In this document: one piece after another, positions 1-9,848 of the stretch
Layout: each line of letters begins with the position of its first letter
How positions within the stretch are numbered: position 1 is the first letter of the stretch
DNA from: Salinicoccus kekensis
GTDB taxonomy: Bacteria > Bacillota > Bacilli > Staphylococcales > Salinicoccaceae
Direction of reading: 5' to 3'
Assembly (NCBI RefSeq): GCF_900220995.1
Contig: NZ_OBQF01000001.1
Location: forward strand, 124,001 to 188,000
DNA length: 64,000 bases
Notes under the pieces: generated by a model
Database searches by the model: none
What the model saw: the letters and a program-made list of their open reading frames with translations, nothing else
What the model was told of the DNA's origin: nothing
Program-made: the position numbers and the translations under genes

Positions 1-44
1 CCGCCCAGCGCGAATACGCCGACTTCCTGTTTTTCAAGTGCCAT
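1..44 (-). CDS. rnjA: Ribonuclease J1, N-terminal fragment (cut by window edge)
   Basis: Only the first 14 or so codons are visible on the minus strand. The start ATG is at 44-42 and the peptide begins [15 protein letters not shown]. The EVGVxALGG pattern is the usual start of RNase J1, the beta-CASP metallo-hydrolase that is the main 5'-to-3' exonuclease and an endonuclease in Firmicute mRNA decay. The ATG overlaps the TAA of rpoY (TAATG), so the two are translationally coupled. The rpoY-rnjA pair is conserved in Bacilli. The rest of the gene lies outside the window, so domain content cannot be checked. Confidence 0.85.
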   Translation of the reverse strand, partial: MALEKQEVGVFALG

Positions 45-259
45 TATAAATTCTCCACCTTAAATTGTGAATTGTTTTCTTTTTCGTAATTCAGGTGAGC
101 ATCGCTGAGTTCCTCGATGAATTCGATGTTGTAGCCGGAGTCGTTTAAAATCCTCCGCACTTCCGTTTCTGACTCGGCTTCGAAATACTTTGTGAACGTG
201 TCTTCACGGATGATGCGGTCTGTCAGGTTTTCCTGGTAAAACACTTTGAATACTGCCAT
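44..259 (-). CDS. rpoY: DNA-directed RNA polymerase epsilon subunit (RpoY)
   Basis: A 71-residue protein beginning [15 protein letters not shown], which matches the short RpoY (former DUF1447/YkzG) family. RpoY is a small accessory subunit of Firmicute RNA polymerase that binds near the beta' jaw and resembles phage Gp2. An upstream in-frame ATG at 265 lies only two bases from the AGGAG at 268-272, whereas the ATG at 259 has eight-base spacing and gives the family's usual N-terminus, so 259 is chosen. It overlaps rnjA downstream. There is no convincing promoter between the terminator-like hairpin at 301-339 and the start, so expression probably depends on read-through from the promoter at 471-499. 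Confidence 0.9.
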   Translation of the reverse strand: MAVFKVFYQENLTDRIIREDTFTKYFEAESETEVRRILNDSGYNIEFIEELSDAHLNYEKENNSQFKVENL

Positions 260-300
260 TTCCATTTCTCCTTTTTATATATATATTGGTTTTTATTATC

Positions 301-339
301 ATCAAAAAAATTGTGCTCAATATAAGTTAAGCACAATTT
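301..339 (-). terminator. Intrinsic terminator / attenuator in the rpoY-rnjA leader
   Basis: Read on the minus strand, AAATTGTGCT (339-330) pairs with AGCACAATTT (317-308), with a 12-base loop, followed by a run of T (307-304). It lies between the minus-strand promoter at 471-499 and the rpoY ribosome binding site at 268-272. It would therefore end a leader transcript of about 160 nt unless read through. Confidence 0.65.
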
Positions 340-470
340 TAGGATTAATCTTTCTTCCTGAATTCACTGCCTAATAAACTTCTTCTCCCAGGGATGCGTC
401 CCGGCCACTCTGCATCTCCAGCGTAACCGTCACGTCAGGATGGCCACATCCCCCATATACACTTATTTTT

Positions 471-499
471 ATTCTACAATATAGACGACCGGCATGCAA
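471..499 (-). promoter_or_regulatory. Promoter for the rpoY-rnjA leader
   Basis: On the minus strand TTGCAT (499-494), a 17-base spacer and TAGAAT (476-471) form a sigma-A-type promoter. Transcription would start near 464 and run through a GC-rich hairpin-containing leader (GGATG-TGGC-CATCC and others) into the terminator at 339-301. On the opposite strand a TATAAT at 506-511 could serve the gene at 534. Confidence 0.5.
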
Positions 500-533
500 A
501 GACTTTATAATGGAAGTGAATGGAGGGAAGCAT

Positions 534-797
534 GTGAAAGCACAAGACTTATTGAAGCGGATCATGATGGAGTCGGAACGCGAAGACCGTGAGTTCAGCC
601 GTCTCGAGTTCAATGTCCGTGACAGGGGCGTCGTCATGAACTACGAATACTCGGACGGGACAGGCACGGGGGACATCCACCGGCCGAGGCACGTCAAGGA
701 TCCTGAAGTGTTGGACCTGGAGACGTTCGATGAACTGAAGCCATTGCTCTATGAAAAAAACATCCCGTTCAAGGAACGCCGGGATGATTTCCTGTAA
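534..797 (+). CDS. Conserved hypothetical small protein
   Basis: An 87-residue soluble acidic protein beginning MKAQDLLKRIMMESERED. A GTG start at 534 is chosen because GGAGGG (522-527) sits six bases upstream; the ATG at 510 has no ribosome binding site. There are no membrane segments or signal peptide. A tract rich in Asp, Gly and Tyr around residues 30-55 is followed by a basic/acidic tail ending in ERRDDFL. I do not recognise the family. It is monocistronic, between a possible TATAAT at 506-511 and a bidirectional terminator shared with def. Its RBS and codon use suggest it is real. Confidence 0.65.
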   Translation: MKAQDLLKRIMMESEREDREFSRLEFNVRDRGVVMNYEYSDGTGTGDIHRPRHVKDPEVLDLETFDELKPLLYEKNIPFKERRDDFL

Positions 798-822
798 AAC
801 CCGTGGATTCACGGGTTTTTTT
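798..822. terminator. Bidirectional terminator between the hypothetical gene and def
   Basis: AACCCGTG (798-805), loop GATT, CACGGGTT (810-817), then T to 822. It lies between convergent genes ending at 797 (+) and 824 (-). Confidence 0.8.
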
Positions 823-823
823 A

Positions 824-1375
824 TTATTCCAATGGTTTTGCGCCGATTTTCGGATCGTTCGGGAAATCCTTGTCGATGTGGTCATAGAATAATATGCCGT
901 CGAGATGGTCGAGTTCATGCTGGAGTATGACAGCAAGATACCCTTTCGCCTTGATCTCGATCGGTTTCCCGTCGATCGTCGTCGCTGTGATGCGCACCCG
1001 CTGGTACCGGTGGACGAGCCCCTCATATTCCTCATCGATGCTCAAGCACCCCTCGCCGCCCGGCAGGTATGTCTCGGTCACCGAATGGCTCTTCACTTTC
1101 GGGTTGATCAGCATATAATCGTATTCCGCTTCGCCTTCTTCATTCTCCACATAAATGGCGAGCATCCTCTTATCGAGGCCGATCTGGGGTGCGGCGATGC
1201 CGACGCCCGGTCGCAGACCGTACTTCTCCGCGGTCTCCGGATTTTGGGAGTTGATGAGGTATTCCCTCATTTCTTCCAGCTGTGAAATGGTTTCTTCGTC
1301 TATATCAGTAATCTCAGAGGCCTTCTTCCTTAAGACCGGATCCGGATCACGTACGATGTCTTTCATTGTTAACAC
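824..1375 (-). CDS. def: Peptide deformylase
   Basis: A 183-residue peptide deformylase, which removes the N-formyl group from nascent proteins using a catalytic metal. All three family motifs are visible: GVGIAAPQIG (motif 1), EGCLS (motif 2, metal-binding Cys) and QHELDHLDG (motif 3, HExxH metal site). The length fits the long Gram-positive type 2 enzymes. The start is GTG at 1375, six bases after GGAGGG; an ATG four codons in lacks that spacing. It is transcribed alone and convergent with the gene at 534. A possible minus-strand promoter has TATACT near 1410. Confidence 0.95.
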   Translation of the reverse strand: MLTMKDIVRDPDPVLRKKASEITDIDEETISQLEEMREYLINSQNPETAEKYGLRPGVGIAAPQIGLDKRMLAIYVENEEGEAEYDYMLINPKVKSHSVTETYLPGGEGCLSIDEEYEGLVHRYQRVRITATTIDGKPIEIKAKGYLAVILQHELDHLDGILFYDHIDKDFPNDPKIGAKPLE

Positions 1376-1481
1376 GGTAAACCCTCCTGTTTTTGTGTAG
1401 GAATATTTATAGTATACTATAAATGGACATGATAGATAACATCTGGTGACTATTTAAAATGGATAATGTGGGGGATTTTTA

Positions 1482-2111
1482 ATGAGGAAGATTGCCGGCT
1501 CCATGATCGCAGGTTTGATCTTTATACTTGGCGCATGCAGCAGTGAAATGGATGAACTGGAAGACTTCTATACTGATTTCCAGGAAACGCTTGAAATTGA
1601 AGAGGAGATCCGTGACATCAGCAGTGACTACAATGCACTCGAAAATGAGCGGGGACAGATTCAGGACAACTTATCGACGGCGGAACGCAGTGAATTGACG
1701 GATATGGGCGAGGCACTTGAAACGAATACCGAAGAACGTCTCGAACTGATCAGGGCTGAAGAGGCGGTCATGGCGGAGTCTGAGGAGAAAGCGGCTGAAG
1801 CGGCGGAAGGTATCGAGGACATCGATAACGAAGAATACCGCCAGCATGCCGAGGGGCTGATCACCGCAGCCGATGAACGCTATGATGTGCACGACGACCT
1901 GATGAATGTGTTCGGGAGGGTGCTGGATAAGGAGATGGGGCTGTTTGAACACCTGCAGTCCGAAGAGTTGAGCCAGGACACCATCGACGACCGCATCAAC
2001 ACCCTGAACGAAGAATATGAAGCGCTTACAGAAACCCAGGACGAGTTTGCGACGGCCACGGAAAGGCTAAATGAAGTAAAGAATGAAGTTTACAGCATCT
2101 TTGCGGAATAA
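1482..2111 (+). CDS. ykyA: YkyA-family cell-wall-associated lipoprotein
   Basis: A 209-residue lipoprotein. The signal peptide ends in the lipobox LGAC, with the lipidated Cys at residue 19. The mature part is almost entirely charged helix with heptad-like spacing (about residues 25-205), so an extended coiled-coil outside the membrane is expected. It matches the YkyA family (putative cell-wall binding lipoprotein) in composition and position: ykyA lies between def and pdhA in Bacillus and staphylococci. Molecular function is not established. The ATG at 1482 follows a GGGGG tract. Confidence 0.8.
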   Translation: MRKIAGSMIAGLIFILGACSSEMDELEDFYTDFQETLEIEEEIRDISSDYNALENERGQIQDNLSTAERSELTDMGEALETNTEERLELIRAEEAVMAESEEKAAEAAEGIEDIDNEEYRQHAEGLITAADERYDVHDDLMNVFGRVLDKEMGLFEHLQSEELSQDTIDDRINTLNEEYEALTETQDEFATATERLNEVKNEVYSIFAE

Positions 2112-2149
2112 AATGCCCGTGTCATATAACAGATTTTTCTGTTCTGACT

Positions 2150-2165
2150 TTGTAAGCGCTTTGCA
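2150..2165 (+). promoter_or_regulatory. Possible cre (CcpA) site upstream of pdhA
   Basis: TTGTAAGCGCTTTGCA contains the palindromic AAGCGCTT core and fits 13 of 15 positions of the cre consensus; the two mismatches are at the 3' end. It is centred about 80 bases before the predicted pdh start point, an upstream position that would favour activation rather than roadblock. Confidence 0.35.
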
Positions 2166-2201
2166 TCAATGTTTGTATCAATCTGTTTCACATCCGCTTA
2201 A

Positions 2202-2230
2202 TTTACTGTTATAACAGGGTGTGATAAAAT
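2202..2230 (+). promoter_or_regulatory. Promoter of the pdhABCD operon
   Basis: TTTACT (2202-2207), a 17-base spacer and TAAAAT (2225-2230) preceded by TGA form a good sigma-A promoter. It gives a leader of about 50 nt before pdhA, with a small TTAGTG/CACTAA hairpin. Confidence 0.6.
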
Positions 2231-2254
2231 CTTATATAAATGGTTAGTGAATAA

Positions 2255-3394
<1,140 letters not shown>

Positions 3395-3397
3395 ATA

Positions 3398-4375
3398 ATG
3401 GCTGAAAAGACGATGATTCAGGCGATCACAGAAGCGATGGCCACTGAACTTAAAAATGATGAAAATGTCCTTGTCTTCGGTGAGGACGTCGGCGTCAACG
3501 GCGGTGTCTTCCGTGCGACTGAAGGCCTGCAGAAAGAATTCGGCGAAGAACGCGTATTCGATACGCCGCTTGCCGAAAGTGCCCTCGTATCGATGGGCCT
3601 CGGCCTGACGCTGGAAGGGTACCGTCCCGTCATGGAAATCCAGTTCTTCGGATTCGTATTCGAGGCGATGGACGGGGTTGCAGGTCAGATCGCAAGGCAC
3701 CGCTACCGTTCAGGTGCATCAAAACCGACACCGGTCGTCATCCGTGCACCATTCGGCGGCGGCGTCCACACGCCTGAAATGCACGCGGATTCACTGGAAG
3801 GCCTGATGGCACAGACGCCGGGCTTGAAAGTGGTCATCCCTTCCAACCCTGCAGATGCGAAAGGTCTCCTGATCTCAGCGATACGTTCGGATGATCCGGT
3901 GGTCTTCCTTGAGCATATGAAACTGTACCGCTCCTTCCGTGAAGAAGTGCCGGAAGAGGATTATACGGTTGAAATCGGCAAGGCGAAAGTGAAGCGGGAA
4001 GGCACGGACATCACCCTGATCGCATATGGTGCGATGGTGCAGGAATCCCTGAAGGCTGCAGAAGCGCTTGAAGAGGATGGGATCTCCGCAGAGGTGATCG
4101 ACCTCCGTACGGTGTCCCCTGTGGATTATGACACCCTGGTCGAATCGGTTGAAAAGACGAACCGCGCGGTGGTCGTGCAGGAAGCACAGCGCCAGGCCGG
4201 AATTGCAGCGAACGTTGCAGCCGAACTGTCCGAACGCGTGATTCTAAGCCTCGAGTCACCGATCAAGCGGGTGACGGCACCGGATACGGTCTATCCTTTC
4301 ACACAGGCGGAGGAAGTATGGCTGCCGAACAAGGACGATATCATTGAAACTGCCAAAGAAGTGTATAATTTCTAA
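3398..4375 (+). CDS. pdhB: Pyruvate dehydrogenase E1 component, beta subunit
   Basis: A 325-residue E1-beta, the partner of PdhA in the alpha2-beta2 heterotetramer. The N-terminal pyrimidine-binding domain carries VFGEDVG and the GFEA-like [10 protein letters not shown] region. The C-terminal transketolase domain includes [19 protein letters not shown] with the conserved histidine. It follows pdhA after a short gap, using the AAGGAG at the end of pdhA, and is normal in length. The codon pattern matches the rest of the operon. Confidence 0.96.
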   Translation: MAEKTMIQAITEAMATELKNDENVLVFGEDVGVNGGVFRATEGLQKEFGEERVFDTPLAESALVSMGLGLTLEGYRPVMEIQFFGFVFEAMDGVAGQIARHRYRSGASKPTPVVIRAPFGGGVHTPEMHADSLEGLMAQTPGLKVVIPSNPADAKGLLISAIRSDDPVVFLEHMKLYRSFREEVPEEDYTVEIGKAKVKREGTDITLIAYGAMVQESLKAAEALEEDGISAEVIDLRTVSPVDYDTLVESVEKTNRAVVVQEAQRQAGIAANVAAELSERVILSLESPIKRVTAPDTVYPFTQAEEVWLPNKDDIIETAKEVYNF

Positions 4376-4405
4376 TATAAACACATTCAAAAAGGAGGAG
4401 TTACA

Positions 4406-5746
4406 GTGGCTTTTGAATTTAAACTGCCTGATATCGGCGAGGGCATCCACGAAGGTGAGATAGCGAAGTGGATGGTCGCCGAAGGCGATGAAATCAAAGA
4501 AGACGACGTACTCGCTGAAATCCAGAACGATAAAGCACTTGTCGAAATACCGTCACCGGTTGACGGCACGATCAAAAAGCTTCATATTGAAGAAGGTGAA
4601 GTGACGACCGTGGGCACTGTCATCGTGACGATCGATGACGGTTCCGAAGACAGCGGCGAGTCCGAAGCATCAGAAGAAGAAAGCTCCAAAGAAAAAAGCG
4701 CCAAAGAAGAAAGTTCTGAAGAGGAAGAAAAGAAAGACGACTCCAAAAAGGAAGAAGCCGAGCCGGAAGCAGAAGGCGGGGACGATTCCGAAGAGCAGGA
4801 AGATGGAAAAGAAGAAGAACCTTCAGGCGGCCGTGTGATCGCGATGCCGTCGGTGCGGAAGTTTGCCCGTGAAGAAGGCATCGATATCAGCCAGGTGAGC
4901 GGTTCGGGTAAAAACGGCCGTGTGACGAAGGAAGATATCGAAGCATTCAAGAGCGGCGATGCGCCGGCAGAATCCGGAGAAGAAGCGGCTTCCGAAGAGG
5001 CACCACAGGAAGAGGCACAAGCAGCAGCCGCTTCAGCGGACGAATCCCTTGAAACACGGGAGAAAATGTCCGGCATGAGGAAAGCGATCGCCAAAGCCAT
5101 GGTGAATTCCAAACAGACTTCACCTCACGTGACGCATCTTGATGAAGTCGTAGTAGATGAACTGTGGGATCACCGCAAGAAATTCAAGGAGATCGCTGCA
5201 GAGCAGGGTGTCAAACTCACTTTCCTCCCTTATGTGGTCAAAGCGGTGGTATCGGCACTGAAGAAATTCCCGGAACTGAACACTTCCATCGACAGCGAAT
5301 CAATGGAGGTCATCCAGAAGCACTACTACAACATCGGCATCGCAGCGGACACCGAGCGTGGCCTCGTCGTCCCGGTCATCAAAGATGCCGACAAGAAGTC
5401 GATGTTCGAAATCTCGGATGAAATCAACCAGCTTGCTGAAAAAGCCCGCGACGGCAAATTGTCCGGCGACGAGATGAAGGGCGGCTCAATGTCGATCTCA
5501 AACCTCGGTTCTGCAGGCGGAGCCCACTTCACCCCGGTCATCAACCAGCCTGAAGTGGCAATCCTTGGAATCGGGCGCATCGAGGAAAAAGCGATCGTCA
5601 GGGACGGTCAGGTTGTACCGGCACGTGTTCTTGCGTTATCATTGAGCTATGACCATAGACAGGTTGATGGCATGAAAGCTCAAACTGCTTTAAATCATAT
5701 CAAGAGATTATTGAATAATCCGGAATTATTACTGATGGAGGGATAA
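4406..5746 (+). CDS. pdhC: Pyruvate dehydrogenase E2, dihydrolipoyl acetyltransferase
   Basis: A 446-residue E2 core enzyme. One lipoyl domain (residues 1-78) has the lipoylated lysine at K43 in [11 protein letters not shown] long linker (about 80-140) is almost pure Glu/Lys/Ser rather than the usual Ala/Pro. The peripheral subunit-binding domain (about 145-185, [15 protein letters not shown]) docks E1 and E3. The catalytic domain ends with SYDHRQVDG, the CoA-dependent acyltransferase HxxxD motif. The start is GTG at 4406 after AAGGAGGAG. The acidic linker suggests a salt-adapted host. Confidence 0.95.
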   Translation: MAFEFKLPDIGEGIHEGEIAKWMVAEGDEIKEDDVLAEIQNDKALVEIPSPVDGTIKKLHIEEGEVTTVGTVIVTIDDGSEDSGESEASEEESSKEKSAKEESSEEEEKKDDSKKEEAEPEAEGGDDSEEQEDGKEEEPSGGRVIAMPSVRKFAREEGIDISQVSGSGKNGRVTKEDIEAFKSGDAPAESGEEAASEEAPQEEAQAAAASADESLETREKMSGMRKAIAKAMVNSKQTSPHVTHLDEVVVDELWDHRKKFKEIAAEQGVKLTFLPYVVKAVVSALKKFPELNTSIDSESMEVIQKHYYNIGIAADTERGLVVPVIKDADKKSMFEISDEINQLAEKARDGKLSGDEMKGGSMSISNLGSAGGAHFTPVINQPEVAILGIGRIEEKAIVRDGQVVPARVLALSLSYDHRQVDGMKAQTALNHIKRLLNNPELLLMEG

Positions 5747-5751
5747 TTGGA

Positions 5752-7158
5752 ATGGTAGTTGGAGATTTTCCTATTGAAACAGATACAGTTGTAGTTGGTG
5801 CAGGTCCTGGAGGTTATGTTGCGGCAATACGTGCAGCACAGTTGGGACAGAAAGTGACGATCGTCGAGAAGAACGCATGGGGAGGCGTATGCCTGAACGT
5901 CGGATGTATTCCGTCGAAAGCAGTCATCTCATCCTCACACCGTTTCCAGGAAGCGCAGAATTCCGAGGAGATGGGCATCAAAGTTGAAAATGTCAGCCTT
6001 GATTTCTCCAAAGTGCAGTCCTTCAAGCAAAGTGTCGTCGACAAACTTGTCGGCGGTGTCGAAGGTCTTCTGAAAGGCAACAAAGTCGACATGGTCAAAG
6101 GTGAAGCTTACTTCGTCGACAACAACACGATGAAAGTCATGGACGATAAGCAGTCCCAGACTTACAAGTTCAAAAATGCAATCATCGCGACAGGTTCACG
6201 TCCGATTGAAATCCCAGGCTTCAAGTTCGGCGAGCGCATCATCGATTCAACAGGTGCACTTGACCTTCAAGAGAAACCTGAGAAGCTGATCGTCATCGGC
6301 GGCGGCTACATCGGTACGGAACTCGGCACGGCTTATGCGAACTTCGGCACTGAAGTGACGATCCTCGAAGGCCAAAAAGACATCCTCGGCGGATTTGAAA
6401 AGCGCATGACTGCGCTCGTCAAACGTAACCTCAAGAAAAAAGGTGCTAAAATCGTCACTCAGGCGATGGCGAAATCTGCTGAAGAAACTGAAAACGGTGT
6501 GAAGGTCACTTATGAAGCCAAAGGTGAAACACACGAAGTCGAAGCGGACTACGTGCTCGTCACTGTCGGCCGTAAACCGAACACTGAAGAAATCGGCCTT
6601 GAAGAGCTCGGCATCAAAAAGACGGACCGCGGGCTGATCGAAGTCGATAAGCAGTCAAGGACTTCCATCGACAACATCTACGCGATCGGTGATATCGTTG
6701 AAGGTCTTCCGCTTGCACACAAAGCAAGCTACGAAGGCAAGATCGCCGCTGAAGCGATTGCAGGCGAGAAGTCTGAAGTCGACTACATCGGCATGCCGGC
6801 AGTATGCTTCACCGAGCCTGAACTGGCGACGGTCGGATTCAACGAAGCGGATGCCAAGGAAGAGGGCTATGAAGTCGTCACAGGCCAGTTCCCATTCGGT
6901 GCAAACGGACGTGCACTCGGTCTGAACAAATCAGACGGTTTCGTAAAAGTCGTTGCACGTAAAGAAGACGGCCTCGTACTTGGTGCGCAGATCGCAGGTG
7001 ACGGTGCTTCCGACATCATCGCAGAACTCGGACTTGCCGTCGAGACTGGTATCACTCTGGAAGATATCGCTCTGACGATCCATGCACACCCGACTTTAGG
7101 TGAGATCCCTATGGAAGCGGCTGAAGTTGCACTGGGCAGACCGATCCACTCCATGTAA
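5752..7158 (+). CDS. pdhD: Dihydrolipoamide dehydrogenase (PDH E3)
   Basis: A 468-residue FAD flavoenzyme that reoxidises the dihydrolipoyl group and reduces NAD. It has the FAD-binding [16 protein letters not shown], the redox disulfide in [10 protein letters not shown], the NAD-binding [12 protein letters not shown], the second FAD contact YAIGDIVEG, and the C-terminal HAHPTLGE with the catalytic His-Glu pair. It is normal in length. It starts five bases after pdhC, ends the operon, and is followed by a strong terminator. It may also serve other 2-oxo acid complexes. Confidence 0.96.
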   Translation: MVVGDFPIETDTVVVGAGPGGYVAAIRAAQLGQKVTIVEKNAWGGVCLNVGCIPSKAVISSSHRFQEAQNSEEMGIKVENVSLDFSKVQSFKQSVVDKLVGGVEGLLKGNKVDMVKGEAYFVDNNTMKVMDDKQSQTYKFKNAIIATGSRPIEIPGFKFGERIIDSTGALDLQEKPEKLIVIGGGYIGTELGTAYANFGTEVTILEGQKDILGGFEKRMTALVKRNLKKKGAKIVTQAMAKSAEETENGVKVTYEAKGETHEVEADYVLVTVGRKPNTEEIGLEELGIKKTDRGLIEVDKQSRTSIDNIYAIGDIVEGLPLAHKASYEGKIAAEAIAGEKSEVDYIGMPAVCFTEPELATVGFNEADAKEEGYEVVTGQFPFGANGRALGLNKSDGFVKVVARKEDGLVLGAQIAGDGASDIIAELGLAVETGITLEDIALTIHAHPTLGEIPMEAAEVALGRPIHSM

Positions 7159-7168
7159 TGTAAAGTTC

Positions 7169-7198
7169 AAGGCGTCTTTATGACGCCTTTTATTTTTG
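7169..7198 (+). terminator. Terminator of the pdh operon
   Basis: AAGGCGTC (7169-7176), loop TTTAT, GACGCCTT (7182-7189), then TTATTTTT. Confidence 0.85.
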
Positions 7199-7219
7199 AT
7201 TTTTATGAGGTGATTGAAG

Positions 7220-7495
7220 ATGGCACAGGAATACAGTTATCCGTTGGATACCGACTGGACGACGGATGAAGTCGTCAAAGTCGTTGAATTTTTCGAAGCG
7301 GTGGAATACGGCCATGATGAAGGGATTGCAGCGGCGGAACTTAAACGGCGCTACAGGGCCTTCAAGGAGGTCGTACCTTCGAAGAGCGGGGAGAAGACGC
7401 TTTTCAGGGAATTCAAGGAGCAGAGCGGCCTCGAGTCCTACACCCTGGTCAGACAGCTGAAAGACGCCGGCGACCAGGATATCATCAGGGCGTGA
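7220..7495 (+). CDS. UPF0223 family protein (YktA-like)
   Basis: A 91-residue protein with the UPF0223 signature: a YPLDTDWTTDEVVKVVEFF start and a central YRAFKEVVPSKSGEKTLFREF. The function is unknown. The start is the ATG at 7220, six bases after GAGGTGA; the TTG at 7214 abuts the SD and is rejected. The position right after pdhD is the same as in staphylococci. It has no promoter of its own that I can see clearly, and the pdh terminator lies just upstream, so it may depend on a weak promoter in 7160-7215 or on read-through. Confidence 0.85.
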   Translation: MAQEYSYPLDTDWTTDEVVKVVEFFEAVEYGHDEGIAAAELKRRYRAFKEVVPSKSGEKTLFREFKEQSGLESYTLVRQLKDAGDQDIIRA

Positions 7496-7625
7496 CTGCT
7501 GCGGATTGCGCATTTGATATCTGCGGTTTAAAATATATAATGCAGAACATTTGTGATTAAATTATATTATCACGGGTAATGGTTTAAAGAAGTGATTTTA
7601 AAAGACATATTTACAGGAGGTCGCT

Positions 7626-8606
7626 ATGGCTAGACGAGAATACACACAGACTGTACGGCCGGTGAGCCGTATTGCAGAAAAGATATTCGGTTGGCTGGCA
7701 TGGATCGGATTACTTATCATCGCAGGATTCCTGTTATTTTTCTCACTGGTGACGGTGAACGATCAGGCATTCCTTGATGAAATCAACATGATCGCCCAGG
7801 AACAGATAGAAATGCAGAATCTTGACGGTGTGAGCGCAGAAGAAATGTCCCAGATGATGATCGGGATCCTGAACAGCTTCTGGATGTTCGCACTGTACCT
7901 GGCACTGCCGCTGATACTCGGCCTGTTCGGGCTGTTGACCATGAGACGCCGCATTTTAGCAGGATTCCTCCTGCTGCTTGCCGGGCTGTTGTCAGCACCG
8001 CTTGTACTGGGTGTGATTACAGGACTTATACCGTTATTCTTCATCATTGCAGCGATCCTTTTATTCGTCAGGAAGGATGAAGTGATCACAAGCGATGACC
8101 TGGAGCCGCTTGATGAAGGACGCGGCGGGATAAGGGACCGCTCTGAAGACCCGAACGCGGGACCTGTAAGATACGACCGTGATCTTGATGACCGCGGAAA
8201 ACAGAGCGATTATGCGCGCCACCAGGAGTATGAACGCGAGCGTGAATATGAAACCGACCGCAGCAGGGGCAGGGACAGAGATGATGTCCGGACCGACCGC
8301 GACTACAGGGACGACAACAGGAGTGACCGTCGGAGCGACATTGAGGAAACCCGCCAGTTCAACAAGATAAGCGAAGGCGACCATTACACGGAGACGAAGG
8401 AGAACGACCGCTTCGTGGACGGCAACATCGATTCCGAAAGCACGGTGGAACCTGTGACTGAAGAGGAATATAAGCGCACGCACGGCATCGCCGTCGATGA
8501 TGACCGCAGCCGTTCCGGACGTGATAAGGACTACGGCTATGAAAAGGACGCAGCGACAGAGCGCCGCCAGAACGTGGACCGCCGCAACAATGATGATTAC
8601 AGATGA
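7626..8606 (+). CDS. DUF4064-like membrane protein with long charged tail
   Basis: A 326-residue membrane protein. Hydrophobic segments lie at about residues 22-46, 87-107, 111-130 and 132-148, with an external loop (about 50-85) containing a MSQMMIGILNSFW stretch typical of DUF4064 proteins. From about residue 155 to the end it is low-complexity, rich in Asp, Arg, Tyr and Glu, with repeated RD/DR pairs, so it is probably disordered and cytoplasmic. It is monocistronic, with AGGAGG before the ATG and a strong terminator after. Function is unknown. The Arg-rich tail could bind RNA, lipid head groups or a protein partner, which is a guess. Confidence 0.7.
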   Translation: MARREYTQTVRPVSRIAEKIFGWLAWIGLLIIAGFLLFFSLVTVNDQAFLDEINMIAQEQIEMQNLDGVSAEEMSQMMIGILNSFWMFALYLALPLILGLFGLLTMRRRILAGFLLLLAGLLSAPLVLGVITGLIPLFFIIAAILLFVRKDEVITSDDLEPLDEGRGGIRDRSEDPNAGPVRYDRDLDDRGKQSDYARHQEYEREREYETDRSRGRDRDDVRTDRDYRDDNRSDRRSDIEETRQFNKISEGDHYTETKENDRFVDGNIDSESTVEPVTEEEYKRTHGIAVDDDRSRSGRDKDYGYEKDAATERRQNVDRRNNDDYR

Positions 8607-8611
8607 TGAAT

Positions 8612-8636
8612 GAGCCCGCCATGTGCGGGCTTTTTT
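8612..8636 (+). terminator. Terminator of the DUF4064 gene
   Basis: AGCCCGC (8612-8618), loop CATGT, GCGGGCT (8624-8630), then six T. Confidence 0.85.
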
Positions 8637-8779
8637 TATTTGCCGCCCAATCAGTGCAATTAGTTACAAAAAAGTCTGCATGATTTGTAATCGGTACCAA
8701 TACGATGAAATCAGACTCCATATGACTGCTCCGACCGTTGGAAAGATGGAAAGATTCTAAAAATTAAAAAATAAGGCTA

Positions 8780-8806
8780 TTGTCTTCCCTGAAAATTTGT
8801 TATCAT
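8780..8806 (+). promoter_or_regulatory. Promoter of the transporter-ilvD unit with CodY-like box
   Basis: TATCAT at 8801-8806 is preceded by TGT (extended -10). TTGTCT at 8780-8785 is a -35 candidate, but the spacing is short. The 15 bases 8783-8797 match the CodY box AATTTTCWGAAAATT at 11 positions and overlap the promoter, where binding would repress. CodY control of branched-chain genes is well known; this particular site is weak. Confidence 0.35.
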
Positions 8807-8848
8807 AAGTGCTATTAAATGAATATACATAGAATGGGGTCTTCAGTT

Positions 8849-9832
8849 ATGAATGCATTAATTCGTTTCAGCCAGTTCGTGGGCAGCACTTTCGCGGTAT
8901 GGGCACTCGTCTTTGCGGTTCTCGCGTTTGTTTTACCGGAAGGGTTCACCTGGATCGCGCCGTACATTTCGATACTGCTTGGAATCATCATGTTCGGCAT
9001 GGGACTCACTTTGAAGCTCAGTGACTTCAAGCAGGTCGTCAAGGCGCCGAAGCCGGTCCTTGTGACTGTGCTCGCGCAGTATACGATCATGCCGCTCATC
9101 TCGATATTACTGGTATGGGCATTCCAGCTGCCGGCAGAAATCGCGATCGGTGTGATACTGGTCGGGTGTACACCGGGCGGGACGTCATCCAACGTCATGA
9201 CTTTCCTTGCCAAAGGCAACGTCGCAGTCTCCATTGCGGCGACATCCATCTCCACACTGCTTGCACCGGTCATCACGCCGATGCTGACACTGCTCCTTGC
9301 GAGTGCACTGCTGCCGGTGTCGTTCATGGCGATGTTCATCTCCATAGTGCAGATCGTATTGATACCGGTCGTACTGGGCATATTCGTCAACTATCTGCTC
9401 GGTGAACGCGTGGAAAAAGTGGTGGGTGTTTTACCATTGGTGTCGGTTATTGGTATAATCGGTGTAATTGCAGCCGTCGTCTCGACGAACGTCCAGAACA
9501 TCATCGAGACCGGACTGCTGATATTTGCAGTCGTCATCCTGCATAACCTGCTCGGTTATGCTGCAGGCTTCCTGCTCGGCAAAGTGCTGAACTTCAAAGT
9601 ACAGGACCAGAAAGCGGTCTCCATCGAAGTGGGCATGCAGAACTCAGGGCTTGCGGCGACGCTTGCGACCGCGCATTTTTCACCGATCGCAGCAGTTCCG
9701 GGTGCGATTTTCTCGGTATGGCACAACATATCAGGGTCACTCGTCGCAAACTGGATGAGTAAAATCAAGAATGATGAAGAAGGTACAGATGCACAAAAAG
9801 AAACAGGACAGACAGAAGAAATAATCACTTAA
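8849..9832 (+). CDS. Bile acid:sodium symporter (BASS) family transporter
   Basis: A 327-residue integral membrane protein with about ten hydrophobic helices. The family pattern is clear: [12 protein letters not shown] near residue 55, [19 protein letters not shown] in the middle (the substrate and sodium-binding crossover) and [14 protein letters not shown] near the C-terminus. The ATG at 8849 follows GGGG at suitable spacing; the ATG at 8819 has no SD. Only 16 bases separate it from ilvD with no terminator, so the two are co-transcribed. Relatives carry organic acids such as pyruvate or ketopantoate, so import or export of a branched-chain 2-oxo acid is plausible but unproven. Confidence 0.85.
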   Translation: MNALIRFSQFVGSTFAVWALVFAVLAFVLPEGFTWIAPYISILLGIIMFGMGLTLKLSDFKQVVKAPKPVLVTVLAQYTIMPLISILLVWAFQLPAEIAIGVILVGCTPGGTSSNVMTFLAKGNVAVSIAATSISTLLAPVITPMLTLLLASALLPVSFMAMFISIVQIVLIPVVLGIFVNYLLGERVEKVVGVLPLVSVIGIIGVIAAVVSTNVQNIIETGLLIFAVVILHNLLGYAAGFLLGKVLNFKVQDQKAVSIEVGMQNSGLAATLATAHFSPIAAVPGAIFSVWHNISGSLVANWMSKIKNDEEGTDAQKETGQTEEIIT

Positions 9833-9848
9833 AAAGGCGGGAGAATTC

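Noticed and set aside
371-637. 88-codon minus-strand frame upstream of rpoY
   Set aside because: Crosses the 534-797 gene and the leader promoter; composition is low in family-like features. The region is better explained as leader RNA.
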